Source of the DNA: an uncultured Clostridia bacterium
GTDB lineage: Bacteria > Bacillota_A > Clostridia > Christensenellales > Aristaeellaceae
Direction of reading: 5' to 3'
DNA: 14,219 nucleotides
Assembly (NCBI GenBank): GCA_947166205.1
Contig: CAMVDI010000025.1
Location: 1 to 14,219, forward strand
Below are positions 1-6,704 of the stretch, in pieces. The notes beneath the pieces were generated by a model, which was not told where the DNA came from, ran no database searches, and was given only the letters and a program-made list of their open reading frames with translations. Each line of letters opens with the position of its first letter. The first letter of the stretch is position 1. The position numbers and the translations under genes were made by a program.

Positions 1-246
1 GGGGAGAAAAGCGTTGAGATGCTGAAGGCGAAGGATCTGCTGCCGCTGACGGGGTATGTACACGGAGGGTGCTCCCCGATCGGGATGAAAAAGCCTTTGG
101 CCACCTGGATCGACAGATCCGCGGAAGGGCTGGGGCAGATCCTGTTCAGCGCGGGGAAGATCGGATTCCATGTGCGGGTTTCAACGGAGGAGCTGAAGAG
201 AATCCTGACATATCAATTCGCGGATCTTTGCAGGGAAGAGAACTGA
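1..246 (+). CDS. ybaK: YbaK/EbsC-type Cys-tRNA(Pro) deacylase, C-terminal part
   Basis: The reading frame is open from base 1 and ends at TGA 244-246, so the 5' part lies outside the window; about 81 of the roughly 155-160 residues usual for the family are visible. The segment LTGYVHGGCSPIGMKK is the characteristic core of YbaK/EbsC proteins (GGCSPIGMKK), followed by the usual 'I..SAGK.G' strand and a final helix. Family members hydrolyse mischarged Cys-tRNA(Pro) in trans, protecting translation in the cytoplasm. An ATG at 19 is internal to the domain and is unlikely to be the true start. The gene is followed directly by two terminators, so it ends its own transcription unit and is not linked to the genes downstream. 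Confidence in family is high; the exact substrate (Cys-tRNA(Pro) versus related mischarged tRNA) is inferred. Confidence 0.9.
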   Translation, partial: GEKSVEMLKAKDLLPLTGYVHGGCSPIGMKKPLATWIDRSAEGLGQILFSAGKIGFHVRVSTEELKRILTYQFADLCREEN

Positions 247-260
247 TCGTTTTCACGCTT

Positions 261-311
261 CCGGAAGGAGACAGGGGAACCGGACCCCTGGCTCCTTCCG
301 GGCTTTTTTTT
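261..311 (+). terminator. Intrinsic terminator after ybaK
   Basis: A perfect 10-bp stem (261-270 with 292-301) carries an inner 6-bp stem (272-277 with 285-290) and a 7-nt loop. It is followed by eight T residues (304-311). The stem lies 15 nt after the ybaK stop and has every mark of a strong Rho-independent terminator. Confidence 0.9.
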
Positions 312-315
312 ATCG

Positions 316-359
316 CGGCGGACTTCACCAAATATTCACAGAAGAAGTCCGCCGTTTTT
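316..359 (+). terminator. Second, tandem intrinsic terminator
   Basis: A perfect 11-bp stem (316-326 with 344-354) with a 17-nt A/T-rich loop is followed by TTTTT (355-359). It sits 5 nt after the first terminator's T tract. The tandem pair insulates the envelope gene block at 435 onward from ybaK transcription. Confidence 0.8.
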
Positions 360-434
360 AATTTCGTTTTAAGGAACGGTGTTACTTTATCCGCGTCGGG
401 AGGGAAAAGGGAACCGACGAAGGAGGGAATCGCA

Positions 435-1622
435 ATGAAGAAGCATCGTGTTATACGAAATATTCTGATCGACCTGGTCTGCACCGGGGTGGTGCTCGTA
501 GTCTTTGCCCTGTTCCATCATGTGCTGCCCCGGCAGCAGCAGAGCCTGGGCATCGTGATCAGCAATCCGAATCAGACGGTGGATACAGGAGATACGGAGA
601 ATCCGGATGAAACAGCCGGGAAAACAAGCCGCACGCTGCCGGAGAGCGCCATCCTGACCGCGTCCGCCGGGATGAGCGACGTTTCCACGCTGCAGGCCAG
701 GGGCGGCGGACAGAAAAACGGCGGAAACCGGAACAGCGGCGGCAAGGGAAGCGGCGGCATGAACGGAAAGGGCGGCAGTGCGCTGACGGAGAGCGGCGGG
801 GAGGAAGCATCCGAAACCGCGGAGACTTCGGAAACCCCGGAGGCGGACGACACGCCCATGGCTGAGAAGTTTGCCGACAAGTACACGGAGGACGTGGTCG
901 TGACGGAGAACAGCTACTCCAGCCCGGACATCTCCATCACCGTGACGGAGGAAACCCTGGGCCGGACCACCTACTACCTGGCGGACATCTATGTGCGGGA
1001 CATCACCTGCTTCCAGTCGGCGCTGGCGCAGGACACCTACGGATCCGGCTTCCGGGACAGCATACAGGACATGGCCCTGCTGAACAACGCGCTGATCGCG
1101 GTGAACGGGGACTACTACGGCAACACCAGCGAGGGCGTGGTCATCCGGAACGGGGTCATCTACCGGGCGAACCGGACGGACTGCGATGTATGCGTGCTCT
1201 ACTATGACGGCACCATGCGGGTCATGCCCGGATCCTCCTTCACGGTGGAGGAGGCCGTCCAGGACGGCGCCTGGCAGGCGTGGACCTTCGGGCCGGCGCT
1301 GCTGGACACGGACGGCAGCGTGCTGACAAGCTTCGCCAGCACCAGCCGGATCATCTCCGCCAACCCGCGGACCGCCATCGGCTACTACGAGCCCGGCCAC
1401 TACTGCATGGTGGTGGTGGACGGACGGGGAGAATCGGCGGGCATCACCCTGCCGGCGCTGAGCCAGCTGTTCCATGACCTGGGCTGCACGGCGGCCTACA
1501 ACCTGGACGGCGGAAATTCCTCGATCATGGTCTGGAATCAGGCGGTGATCAACGACCCGTCCGGCGGCGGCCGGGAGAGCAGCGACGCGCTGCTGATCGC
1601 GGAGGTGAATGATCATGAATAA
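435..1622 (+). CDS. Membrane-anchored phosphodiester glycosidase family protein (NAGPA domain)
   Basis: The 395-residue product starts at ATG 435 behind AGGAGG (421-426); the frame is open further upstream but without a ribosome site or homologous protein character. Residues about 9-30 form one hydrophobic segment after a basic N-terminus (MKKHRVIRN), a signal anchor that places the rest outside the membrane. Residues 89-115 are a Gly/Lys/Arg/Asn linker, then 118-142 an acidic Ser/Thr/Glu stretch. The catalytic domain fills about 150-390: VNGDYYG (223-229), FGPALL (265-270), RTAIGYY (332-338), VVVDGR (346-351 region) and YNLDGGNSS match the NAGPA/phosphodiester glycosidase family, known for removing alpha-linked sugars from phosphodiesters (mammalian uncovering enzyme) and linked in bacteria to exopolysaccharide metabolism. 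The substrate here is unknown. It is the first gene of a compact block with the small membrane protein, VTC and DUF4956 genes, and its stop overlaps the next start. Confidence 0.88.
   Translation: MKKHRVIRNILIDLVCTGVVLVVFALFHHVLPRQQQSLGIVISNPNQTVDTGDTENPDETAGKTSRTLPESAILTASAGMSDVSTLQARGGGQKNGGNRNSGGKGSGGMNGKGGSALTESGGEEASETAETSETPEADDTPMAEKFADKYTEDVVVTENSYSSPDISITVTEETLGRTTYYLADIYVRDITCFQSALAQDTYGSGFRDSIQDMALLNNALIAVNGDYYGNTSEGVVIRNGVIYRANRTDCDVCVLYYDGTMRVMPGSSFTVEEAVQDGAWQAWTFGPALLDTDGSVLTSFASTSRIISANPRTAIGYYEPGHYCMVVVDGRGESAGITLPALSQLFHDLGCTAAYNLDGGNSSIMVWNQAVINDPSGGGRESSDALLIAEVNDHE
699..779 (+). repeat. Gly-rich basic linker of the phosphodiester glycosidase
   Basis: This low-complexity coding stretch (residues 89-115) is composed almost only of Gly with Lys, Arg, Asn and Ser, in GGxx periods such as GGNRNSGGKGSGG. 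It separates the membrane anchor from the enzyme domain. The composition resembles the C-terminal tail of the beta-helix protein encoded at 3278-4516 in the same block. Confidence 0.75.
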
Positions 1623-1815
1623 GGTACGGACGGTTTTCAGCCATCTGACGGTGATTCTGGGTCTGGTCTTTATCGTCTTCCTGATCCTGGACCAGTTCAA
1701 CCCCATGATGAACTTTATCGACAACAGCATTTCCCGCTGGCTGCTGGGCGCCCTGTGCGTGAGCGGAATCATCCAGAGCGTCAGCGGCGCGGCGTGGACC
1801 GGCGGAAAGGAATGA
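1615..1815 (+). CDS. Small two-helix membrane protein, function unknown
   Basis: The product has 66 residues. ATG 1615 is preferred over ATG 1609 because the GGAGG at 1601-1605 lies 9 nt upstream, while 1609 would leave only 3 nt. The start lies inside the last codons of the glycosidase gene, pointing to translational coupling. Two hydrophobic segments, about residues 8-27 and 40-58, are joined by a short polar loop containing DQFNPMMNFID; the C-terminus is short and polar. I do not recognise a named family. Its place between the glycosidase and the VTC polymerase gene, with overlaps on both sides (the next gene's first possible ATG overlaps this stop), suggests a structural or membrane-organising subunit of the same system; that role is inference. 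Confidence 0.75.
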   Translation: MNKVRTVFSHLTVILGLVFIVFLILDQFNPMMNFIDNSISRWLLGALCVSGIIQSVSGAAWTGGKE

Positions 1816-1820
1816 GGGGC

Positions 1821-2570
1821 ATGCAGGAGAATTTCGCGAGAGTCGAGACCAAGTACCTGCTGAGCCTGCATCAGGCGGCGGGGATGGAGATGGGGCTTCT
1901 GCGGATGGGCTTCCGGAAGACGGATTACGGAAGCCCCCGGATCCAGAGCCTGTACTACGACACGGCGGATTATGAGCTGATCCGGAAGTCCCTGGAGCGG
2001 CCGGCCTACAAGGAAAAGCTGCGCCTGCGGGCCTACGGCGAGCCGGGAACCCTGACGCGGGCCTTCGTGGAGATCAAGAAGAAGTACAACGGCGTGGTTT
2101 ACAAGCGGAGGACAGGGATGCCGCTGGAGGAAGCGGTGGGCGCCCTGGAGCGCGGGGAGATGCCGGAGGAGACGGGCCAGGTCGGGCGGGAGGTCATGTG
2201 GATGACGCGCCGGTACAGCCTGCGGCCCGCCGCGGTCATCTCCTATGACCGGGACGCCTGGTTCCACCCGGAGATGCCGGGGATCCGCGTGACCTTTGAC
2301 CGGAACCTGATGTTCCGGGACTGGGAGACGGACCTGAATTCCGGGGAGACGGGGAACCTGCTTCTGCCCGCCGGGGAGCGGCTGATGGAGATCAAGACGA
2401 ACGGGGTCTATCCCCTGTGGCTCACGGGGCTGATGCGGGAAACCGGAGCCCGGAGGACCCACTTTTCCAAGTACGGCCTGGCGTACCGCCGGTACATCAG
2501 GCCGAGGACGGAGAATACGGAAGGGAGCGGAGAAACATGTTCAGCAGTATCTTTACGGCGGGGAGCCTGA
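1821..2570 (+). CDS. VTC-domain polyphosphate polymerase family protein
   Basis: The 249-residue product is a stand-alone VTC domain of the triphosphate tunnel fold. ATG 1821 is chosen: AAGGA at 1807-1811 is 9 nt away and the protein then begins, as usual in the family, just before the E-x-KY strand (RVETKYLLS). ATG 1812 is an alternative that overlaps the previous stop. Basic tunnel motifs are kept: SLYYDTADYELI (43-54), EKLRLRAYG (65-73), VEIKKKYNGVVYKRR (83-97), the ISYDRDAW strand, IRVTFDRNLMFR, LMEIKTNG and the terminal HFSKY motif. Yeast Vtc4 uses this domain to make polyphosphate from ATP; bacterial VTC proteins beside DUF4956 genes are common in Firmicutes, but their product is less well established. 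The domain lacks SPX or membrane parts, so membrane attachment would come from its neighbour. Its 3' end overlaps the DUF4956 start by 34 bp. Confidence 0.9.
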   Translation: MQENFARVETKYLLSLHQAAGMEMGLLRMGFRKTDYGSPRIQSLYYDTADYELIRKSLERPAYKEKLRLRAYGEPGTLTRAFVEIKKKYNGVVYKRRTGMPLEEAVGALERGEMPEETGQVGREVMWMTRRYSLRPAAVISYDRDAWFHPEMPGIRVTFDRNLMFRDWETDLNSGETGNLLLPAGERLMEIKTNGVYPLWLTGLMRETGARRTHFSKYGLAYRRYIRPRTENTEGSGETCSAVSLRRGA

Positions 2571-3208
2571 CCTGGGGGAACGTCCTTCTGGCGCTGGGGC
2601 TGGCGCTGGTCCTGGGCTTCGCGGGAGCGCTTTACTATACGAAGAAGAACCTGACGGCCACCCGGTCCTTCGCCTTCACGCTGGCGCTGCTGCCCGTGAT
2701 CACGGCCACGATCATCATGGCGGTCAACGGCAACCTGGGGGCGGGAATCGCGGTGGCGGGCTCCTTCAGTCTGATCCGCTTCCGGTCGGCCCAGGGCAGC
2801 GGGCAGGAAATCCTGGCCATCTTCCTGGCGGCGGCGGTGGGCCTCTGCCTGGGGGCCGGATACGTGGCGGTGGCCTGCCTGCTGATGGCGCTCTGCCTGA
2901 TCTTCCACGCGGTTCTGGACGCCTGCGGATTCGGGCGGGCGGCGGAGAACCAGCGGGAGGCGCGGATTTCCATTCCCGAGGATATGGACTATGACGGCCT
3001 GTTCGACGATCTGCTGGACGCCCACTTCGCGGCCCATGAGCTGATCCGGGTGCGCACGGTGGAAATGGGAACGGCCTATCAGCTGATCTACAGGGGCGTG
3101 CTGCGCAGCCCCGGGGCGGGCAAGCAGTTCCTGGACGCCGTCCGGGAGAGAAACGGAAACCTGCCGGTTTCCCTGGCCCGGGTCGCGGACGCCCGGAATG
3201 AGATGTAA
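2537..3208 (+). CDS. DUF4956 domain-containing membrane protein
   Basis: The 223-residue product starts at ATG 2537, preceded by AAGGGAGCGGAG (2521-2532). The N-terminal half is strongly hydrophobic, with about four membrane helices (roughly 14-33, 43-63, 88-106 and 109-128). The family hallmark lies between the second and third helices: a Gly-rich stretch followed by SFSLIRFRSAQGSGQE. The C-terminal half, about residues 135-223, is soluble and mixed alpha/beta (RISIPEDMDYDGLFDDLL, LIRVRTVEMG, YQLIYRGVL). DUF4956 proteins are typically encoded next to VTC polymerases, and the 34-bp overlap with the VTC gene here makes a paired function likely, perhaps as the membrane partner or export channel for its product. 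Biochemical function is not established in what I know. Confidence 0.88.
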   Translation: MFSSIFTAGSLTWGNVLLALGLALVLGFAGALYYTKKNLTATRSFAFTLALLPVITATIIMAVNGNLGAGIAVAGSFSLIRFRSAQGSGQEILAIFLAAAVGLCLGAGYVAVACLLMALCLIFHAVLDACGFGRAAENQREARISIPEDMDYDGLFDDLLDAHFAAHELIRVRTVEMGTAYQLIYRGVLRSPGAGKQFLDAVRERNGNLPVSLARVADARNEM

Positions 3209-3277
3209 CCCGGAGAGGAGCCGGGGCAGCCCGGAATACAACAGGATGATTATGCAGCCTTGAAAGGAGTACGCAAT

Positions 3278-4516
3278 ATGAAACGCTTTATTGGAATTCT
3301 GACCAGCCTGATTCTTCTGGCGGTTCTGCTCACGGTTCCCGCTTTCGCGGAGACCGGGACTCAGGCCGCCGCGTCCGCCCCGGTCTACAGCGCGGACGAC
3401 CTGTTCACCGACCGGGACCTGGAGCAGACGGCCGATCTGACGGAGGCTGTCCGGTATACCCTGTCGGACGGGCAGGACATCACGATTGACGCCGCGGGGG
3501 TTTACGTGATCACCGGCACGGCGGAGAACGCCACCGTCATCGTGGAAGCCGGGACGGACGACAAGGTCCAGATCGTGCTGGAGGGCGTGAACATCACCAA
3601 CAAAAGCCTTCCGGCGGTTTACGTCAAATCCGCCGGCAAGGTGTTCATCACCGTCGCCGGGGACAGCAGCCTGAGCGTGACGGGAACGTTCCGTGCGGAC
3701 GGCAGCACGAACACCGACGGGGTCATCTTCTCAAAGGAGGATCTGACCCTGAACGGCACCGCCGTCCTGACGCTTTCCTCCACGAAGAACGGCATCGTGG
3801 GCAAGGACGACGTCAAAATCACCGGGGGCACGTACCGGATCACCGCTTCCTCGAAGGCCGTCGAGGCCAACGATTCCATCCGGATCGCGGCGGGCACCCT
3901 GAACCTGACCGCGGGCACGGACGGCCTGCACGCGGAGAACACGGAGGACCCGGAAAAGGGCTATGTGTATATCGGCGGCGGCACGCTGACCGTTGACGCG
4001 GGGGACGACGGCATCCACGGCACCTCCGTGGTCCAGATCGACGGCGGCGACATGACGGTCCGGGCGGCCGAAGGCATCGAGGGAACCTACGTGCAGATCA
4101 ACGGCGGAACCATCAGCATCCAGAGCAGCGACGACGGCATCAACGCGGCCCGGAAATCCAGCGCCTATACGCCCCTGATCGAGATCAACGACGGCGATAT
4201 CACCATCGTCATGGGCGCCGGCGATACGGACGGCATCGACGCCAACGGCCAGGTCATCGTCAACGGGGGAACCGTCCGGGTCACCGGAAACAGCACCTTC
4301 GACTATGACGGAACGGCCCAGTACAACGGCGGCACCATCATCGTCAACGGCCAGCAGGTGTCCTCCATCCCGAACCAGATGATGGGCGGAGGCCGGGGCG
4401 GCTGGGGCGGCCAGAACAATGGCTTCGGCGGCCAGGACGGCGGCTGGGGCGGGCAGAGCGGCGGCCAGAACGGCGGCCGGAACGGCGGCGGCAGAGGCGG
4501 CCGGGGCGGATGGTGA
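3278..4516 (+). CDS. Secreted Cthe_2159-like beta-helix carbohydrate-binding protein with Gly-rich tail
   Basis: The 412-residue product begins at ATG 3278, 8 nt after AAAGGAG (3263-3269); a TTG at 3260 in frame would remove that spacing. A clear signal peptide ends at VPAFA|ET (cleavage after residue 24). Residues about 60-365 contain short repeating strands of the type GGTxxIxAGxDGIxA (GGTYRITASSKAVEAND, GGTLTVDAGDDGIHG, GGTISIQSSDDGINA, GGTVRVTGNS), matching the Cthe_2159/DUF4353 right-handed beta-helix family, whose founding member binds polygalacturonate and cellulose. Residues 370-412 form a Gly tail with Arg, Gln, Asn and Trp and no LPXTG or SLH anchor, so how it attaches to the cell is unclear. 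It follows DUF4956 by 69 bp with no terminator and is probably in the same transcript. Confidence 0.87.
   Translation: MKRFIGILTSLILLAVLLTVPAFAETGTQAAASAPVYSADDLFTDRDLEQTADLTEAVRYTLSDGQDITIDAAGVYVITGTAENATVIVEAGTDDKVQIVLEGVNITNKSLPAVYVKSAGKVFITVAGDSSLSVTGTFRADGSTNTDGVIFSKEDLTLNGTAVLTLSSTKNGIVGKDDVKITGGTYRITASSKAVEANDSIRIAAGTLNLTAGTDGLHAENTEDPEKGYVYIGGGTLTVDAGDDGIHGTSVVQIDGGDMTVRAAEGIEGTYVQINGGTISIQSSDDGINAARKSSAYTPLIEINDGDITIVMGAGDTDGIDANGQVIVNGGTVRVTGNSTFDYDGTAQYNGGTIIVNGQQVSSIPNQMMGGGRGGWGGQNNGFGGQDGGWGGQSGGQNGGRNGGGRGGRGGW
4385..4513 (+). repeat. Gly/Arg/Gln/Trp low-complexity C-terminal tail
   Basis: Forty-three residues (370-412) are mostly Gly, broken by W, Q, N and R, with near-repeats of GGWGGQ and GGQNGGRNGG, ending RGGRGGW. 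At the DNA level this is an imperfect run of ggcggc/gggcgg units, prone to length variation. The repeat stops exactly at the stop codon. Confidence 0.85.
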
Positions 4517-4526
4517 CGAAACCGCC

Positions 4527-4567
4527 GCTCCGGGCGGTCCGCCCGCCCCGGGAGCAGGAATCCCGGG
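4527..4567 (+). promoter_or_regulatory. Two overlapping, mutually exclusive GC-rich hairpins
   Basis: Between the beta-helix gene and the response regulator, 4527-4555 can form a stem (GCTCCGGG with CCCGGGAGC, one bulged C), enclosing the perfect short palindrome CGGGCGG-T-CCGCCCG at 4531-4545. The right arm (CCCGGGA, 4547-4553) pairs equally well with TCCCGGG at 4561-4567. There is no T tract, so this is not a normal intrinsic terminator. It may slow read-through or protect a 3' end; function is inferred. Confidence 0.4.
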
Positions 4568-4618
4568 CGGACGGACCGGGGAAGGACTGGATTTACGGAT
4601 GAAATCCCGGGAAAAATC

Positions 4619-4627
4619 TGGTATGAT
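4619..4627 (+). promoter_or_regulatory. Candidate extended -10 promoter for the two-component genes
   Basis: TGGTATGAT fits the extended -10 consensus (TGnTATAAT with one mismatch). No good -35 box lies 16-18 bp upstream. Transcription would start near 4633-4635, giving a very short leader before ATG 4647. It sits in the only A/T-richer patch of this GC-rich intergenic region. Confidence 0.45.
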
Positions 4628-4646
4628 AGGGGACGGGTGATGGAAG

Positions 4647-5321
4647 ATGCGGATACTGTTTGCCGAGGACGACCGGGATCTGAACAACGCGGTGAAAACG
4701 CTGCTGACCCGCTCCGGGTATCAGGTGGACGCCGTTTTTGACGGGGAGGACGCGCTGAGCTACGCCCGGGCCGAATCCTATGACGGGATCATTCTGGACT
4801 GGATGATGCCCGGGAAGGACGGCGTTGAGGTGCTGCGGCGGCTGCGGGCAGAGGGTGTGAAGACCCCCTGCCTGCTTCTGACTGCCCGGGACGCCGTCGG
4901 GGACCGGGTCGCCGGGCTGGATGCCGGGGCGGATGATTATCTTTCCAAGCCCTTCAACGCCCAGGAGCTGCTGGCCCGGATCCGGGCCATGCTCCGCCGC
5001 CGGGAAGCCTGGGTGCCGGACGTGGTCACCTTTGAGGATCTGGAGCTGGACAAGGGCAGCAACGAGCTGCGCTGCGGCGGCCGGTCGGTGCGCCTGGTGG
5101 GGAAGACCTATCAGATGATGGCCCTGTTCATGGAGAACCCGCATATTCTTTTCTCCGTGCAGCAGCTGATGGACAAGGTCTGGGGCTGGGATGCCGAGGC
5201 GGAGATCAACGTGGTGTGGGTCAACATTTCCACCCTGCGCAAGAAGCTGGCGGAGCTGGACACGGCCGTGGAAATCCGGGTGCACCGGGGCACGGGCTAT
5301 TCACTGGAGAAAAAAGCATGA
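4647..5321 (+). CDS. OmpR/PhoB-family response regulator
   Basis: The product has 224 residues. The receiver domain (1-115) has the acidic pair D8-D9, phospho-acceptor D51 in ILDWMMPG, T79 in LLTAR and K101 in the YLSKPF motif. The C-terminal part (about 125-222) is a winged-helix DNA-binding domain with the usual RTPxx-like wing ending VHRGTGYSL. A weak GGAAG precedes ATG 4647. It acts in the cytoplasm as a transcription factor paired with the kinase whose ATG overlaps its TGA. Its position right after the envelope gene block suggests that block as a target, which is inference; no repeated operator was identified by eye. Confidence 0.95.
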   Translation: MRILFAEDDRDLNNAVKTLLTRSGYQVDAVFDGEDALSYARAESYDGIILDWMMPGKDGVEVLRRLRAEGVKTPCLLLTARDAVGDRVAGLDAGADDYLSKPFNAQELLARIRAMLRRREAWVPDVVTFEDLELDKGSNELRCGGRSVRLVGKTYQMMALFMENPHILFSVQQLMDKVWGWDAEAEINVVWVNISTLRKKLAELDTAVEIRVHRGTGYSLEKKA

Positions 5322-6556
5322 TCAGAAAACTGCGGAAGAGGTTTATCCGGATCGCCCTGGTCACCCTGACGGTGGCCATGGTGCTGGCCGTCGGGATCGT
5401 CAACGCGGCCAACTGGTTCAGCGTCCGGTCCGAGCTGGCCGAGACCCTGGCCTTCCTTTCGGAAAACAGCACCATGAGCCGGGAGGACATGGGGGGACGC
5501 ATGGACGGCAGGGACAGGCATGCCCGGAACCTGGTCAGCGAATCCAGATGGTTTTCCGCCTTTCTGGACACGGACGGGACCCTGCGGAACGTCAATCTGA
5601 GCAATATGCCGGATCTTGACGAGCAGGAAGCCACCGCCCTGGCGGCCCAGGCCATCGCCCGGGGGAGCGGGGGGCCCGCCTTTCTGCAGGATTATCTTTA
5701 TTCCGTCCGGAACGGTCCCCGGGGAGGGCGGACCGTGCTGTTTCTGAACTGCGAGACCAAGCTGGCCGCCGTGCGGACCCTGGCGTGGATCTCCGGCCTG
5801 GCCTGCGCGGGGGGCATTCTGCTGGCCTGGCTGTTTGTCTCGCTGGCCAGCCGGAAGGCCGTGGAGCCCACCATCCGGAACATGGAGCAGCAGAAGCAGT
5901 TCATCACCAACGCCAGCCATGAGCTGAAAACGCCGCTGACCGTGATCTCCACGAACATGGAGCTGATGCAGATGGAGAATCCGGACAATCCCTGGGTGAA
6001 GAGCACCCAGCGGCAGACGGCCCAGATGCGGCATCTGGTGGATGAGCTGGTATACCTGTCCCGCATGGAAGAGGCGGACGCGCTGCTGGTCATGGAAACC
6101 CTTCCGGTTGACTCCCTGCTCCGGGAGACCGCAGAACCCTTTGCCGCCATGGCCGAGTTCGAGGGGAAAAGCATGACCGTGGAGGCCGGGGACGGCCTGA
6201 CCGTCCAGGGCGACCGGGCCTCCGTATCGCGGCTGCTTTCCACCCTGCTGGACAACGCGGTCAAGTATGCCGCGGAGGAGGGAAGCATCGCGGTCAGCGC
6301 CCGGGGCGAAGGACGGCATGTGCGGATCACCGTGGCCAATGACGTGGCGGAGCCCCTGACGGAAGAGCAGTGCAGGCAGCTGTTTGACCGCTTCTACCGG
6401 GCGGATCCCTCCCGGAACAAGGACAGGCAGAGCGGGTTCGGAATCGGCCTGGCGATCGCCGCCGCCATCACGGAGAAGCACGGCGGCAGCATCTCGGCGG
6501 CCATGGAGGGGAGCCGGCTGGTGTTCACCTGCAGGCTGCCCAGGGGAGCTTCCTGA
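5318..6556 (+). CDS. Membrane sensor histidine kinase
   Basis: The 412-residue product begins at ATG 5318, within the ATGA overlap with the regulator gene and 8 nt after GGAGA. Membrane helices at about 8-31 and 154-177 enclose a roughly 120-residue extracytoplasmic sensor region with no domain I recognise. The HisKA segment has H201 in NASHELKTPLTV, the N box is LLDNAVKYA (N313), and the G2 box is GFGIGLAIA (383-391). The G1 box is unusual: where DxGxG is expected the sequence reads VANDVAEPLTEEQ, then LFDRFYRAD. Related clostridial kinases often have a relaxed N-x-G form here, so it is probably active. No HAMP domain is evident between the second helix and HisKA, which are only about 20 residues apart. 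The likely partner is the adjacent response regulator. Confidence 0.94.
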   Translation: MIRKLRKRFIRIALVTLTVAMVLAVGIVNAANWFSVRSELAETLAFLSENSTMSREDMGGRMDGRDRHARNLVSESRWFSAFLDTDGTLRNVNLSNMPDLDEQEATALAAQAIARGSGGPAFLQDYLYSVRNGPRGGRTVLFLNCETKLAAVRTLAWISGLACAGGILLAWLFVSLASRKAVEPTIRNMEQQKQFITNASHELKTPLTVISTNMELMQMENPDNPWVKSTQRQTAQMRHLVDELVYLSRMEEADALLVMETLPVDSLLRETAEPFAAMAEFEGKSMTVEAGDGLTVQGDRASVSRLLSTLLDNAVKYAAEEGSIAVSARGEGRHVRITVANDVAEPLTEEQCRQLFDRFYRADPSRNKDRQSGFGIGLAIAAAITEKHGGSISAAMEGSRLVFTCRLPRGAS

Positions 6557-6673
6557 CAGCGGAAACAGAAGAAAAAGGCAGTCTCGCGCCGGGGGAAGGG
6601 AAAACAGAAGAAAAAAGAAGCGTGGCGCCCGAAAAATGGCAGGAGGCCTGCGGCCAAGGGCGAAAAAACATTG

Positions 6674-6679
6674 TATAAA
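6674..6679 (+). promoter_or_regulatory. Candidate -10 element upstream of larC
   Basis: TATAAA stands in a short A/T patch (TTGTATAAAT) 26 nt before the larC start in otherwise GC-rich sequence. No convincing -35 box is found 17 bp upstream. The kinase gene ends 118 bp earlier without a T-tract terminator, so read-through is also possible. Confidence 0.35.
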
Positions 6680-6704
6680 TCAGAGCGGAGCGGAGGAAAA
6701 CGAC

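Noticed and set aside
335..364. Possible promoter TTCACA / TAATTT before the glycosidase gene
   Set aside because: The -35-like box is reasonable but lies in the loop of the second terminator, and the -10-like box matches only three of six positions. A promoter is expected in 247-434, but I cannot place it.
387..2462. 691-codon open frame on the - strand
   Set aside because: Antisense shadow of the glycosidase, small membrane protein and VTC genes; low-information composition and no ribosome site or domain.
3731..4687. 318-codon - strand frame rich in Ala, Pro and Val
   Set aside because: Antisense shadow of the beta-helix gene and its Gly tail; the Ala/Pro runs are the complement of Gly codons.
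6563..6616. Direct repeat of AACAGAAGAAAAA upstream of larC
   Set aside because: Two purine-rich copies about 40 bp apart, without dyad symmetry or any link to a known site; probably chance in an A/G-biased spacer.
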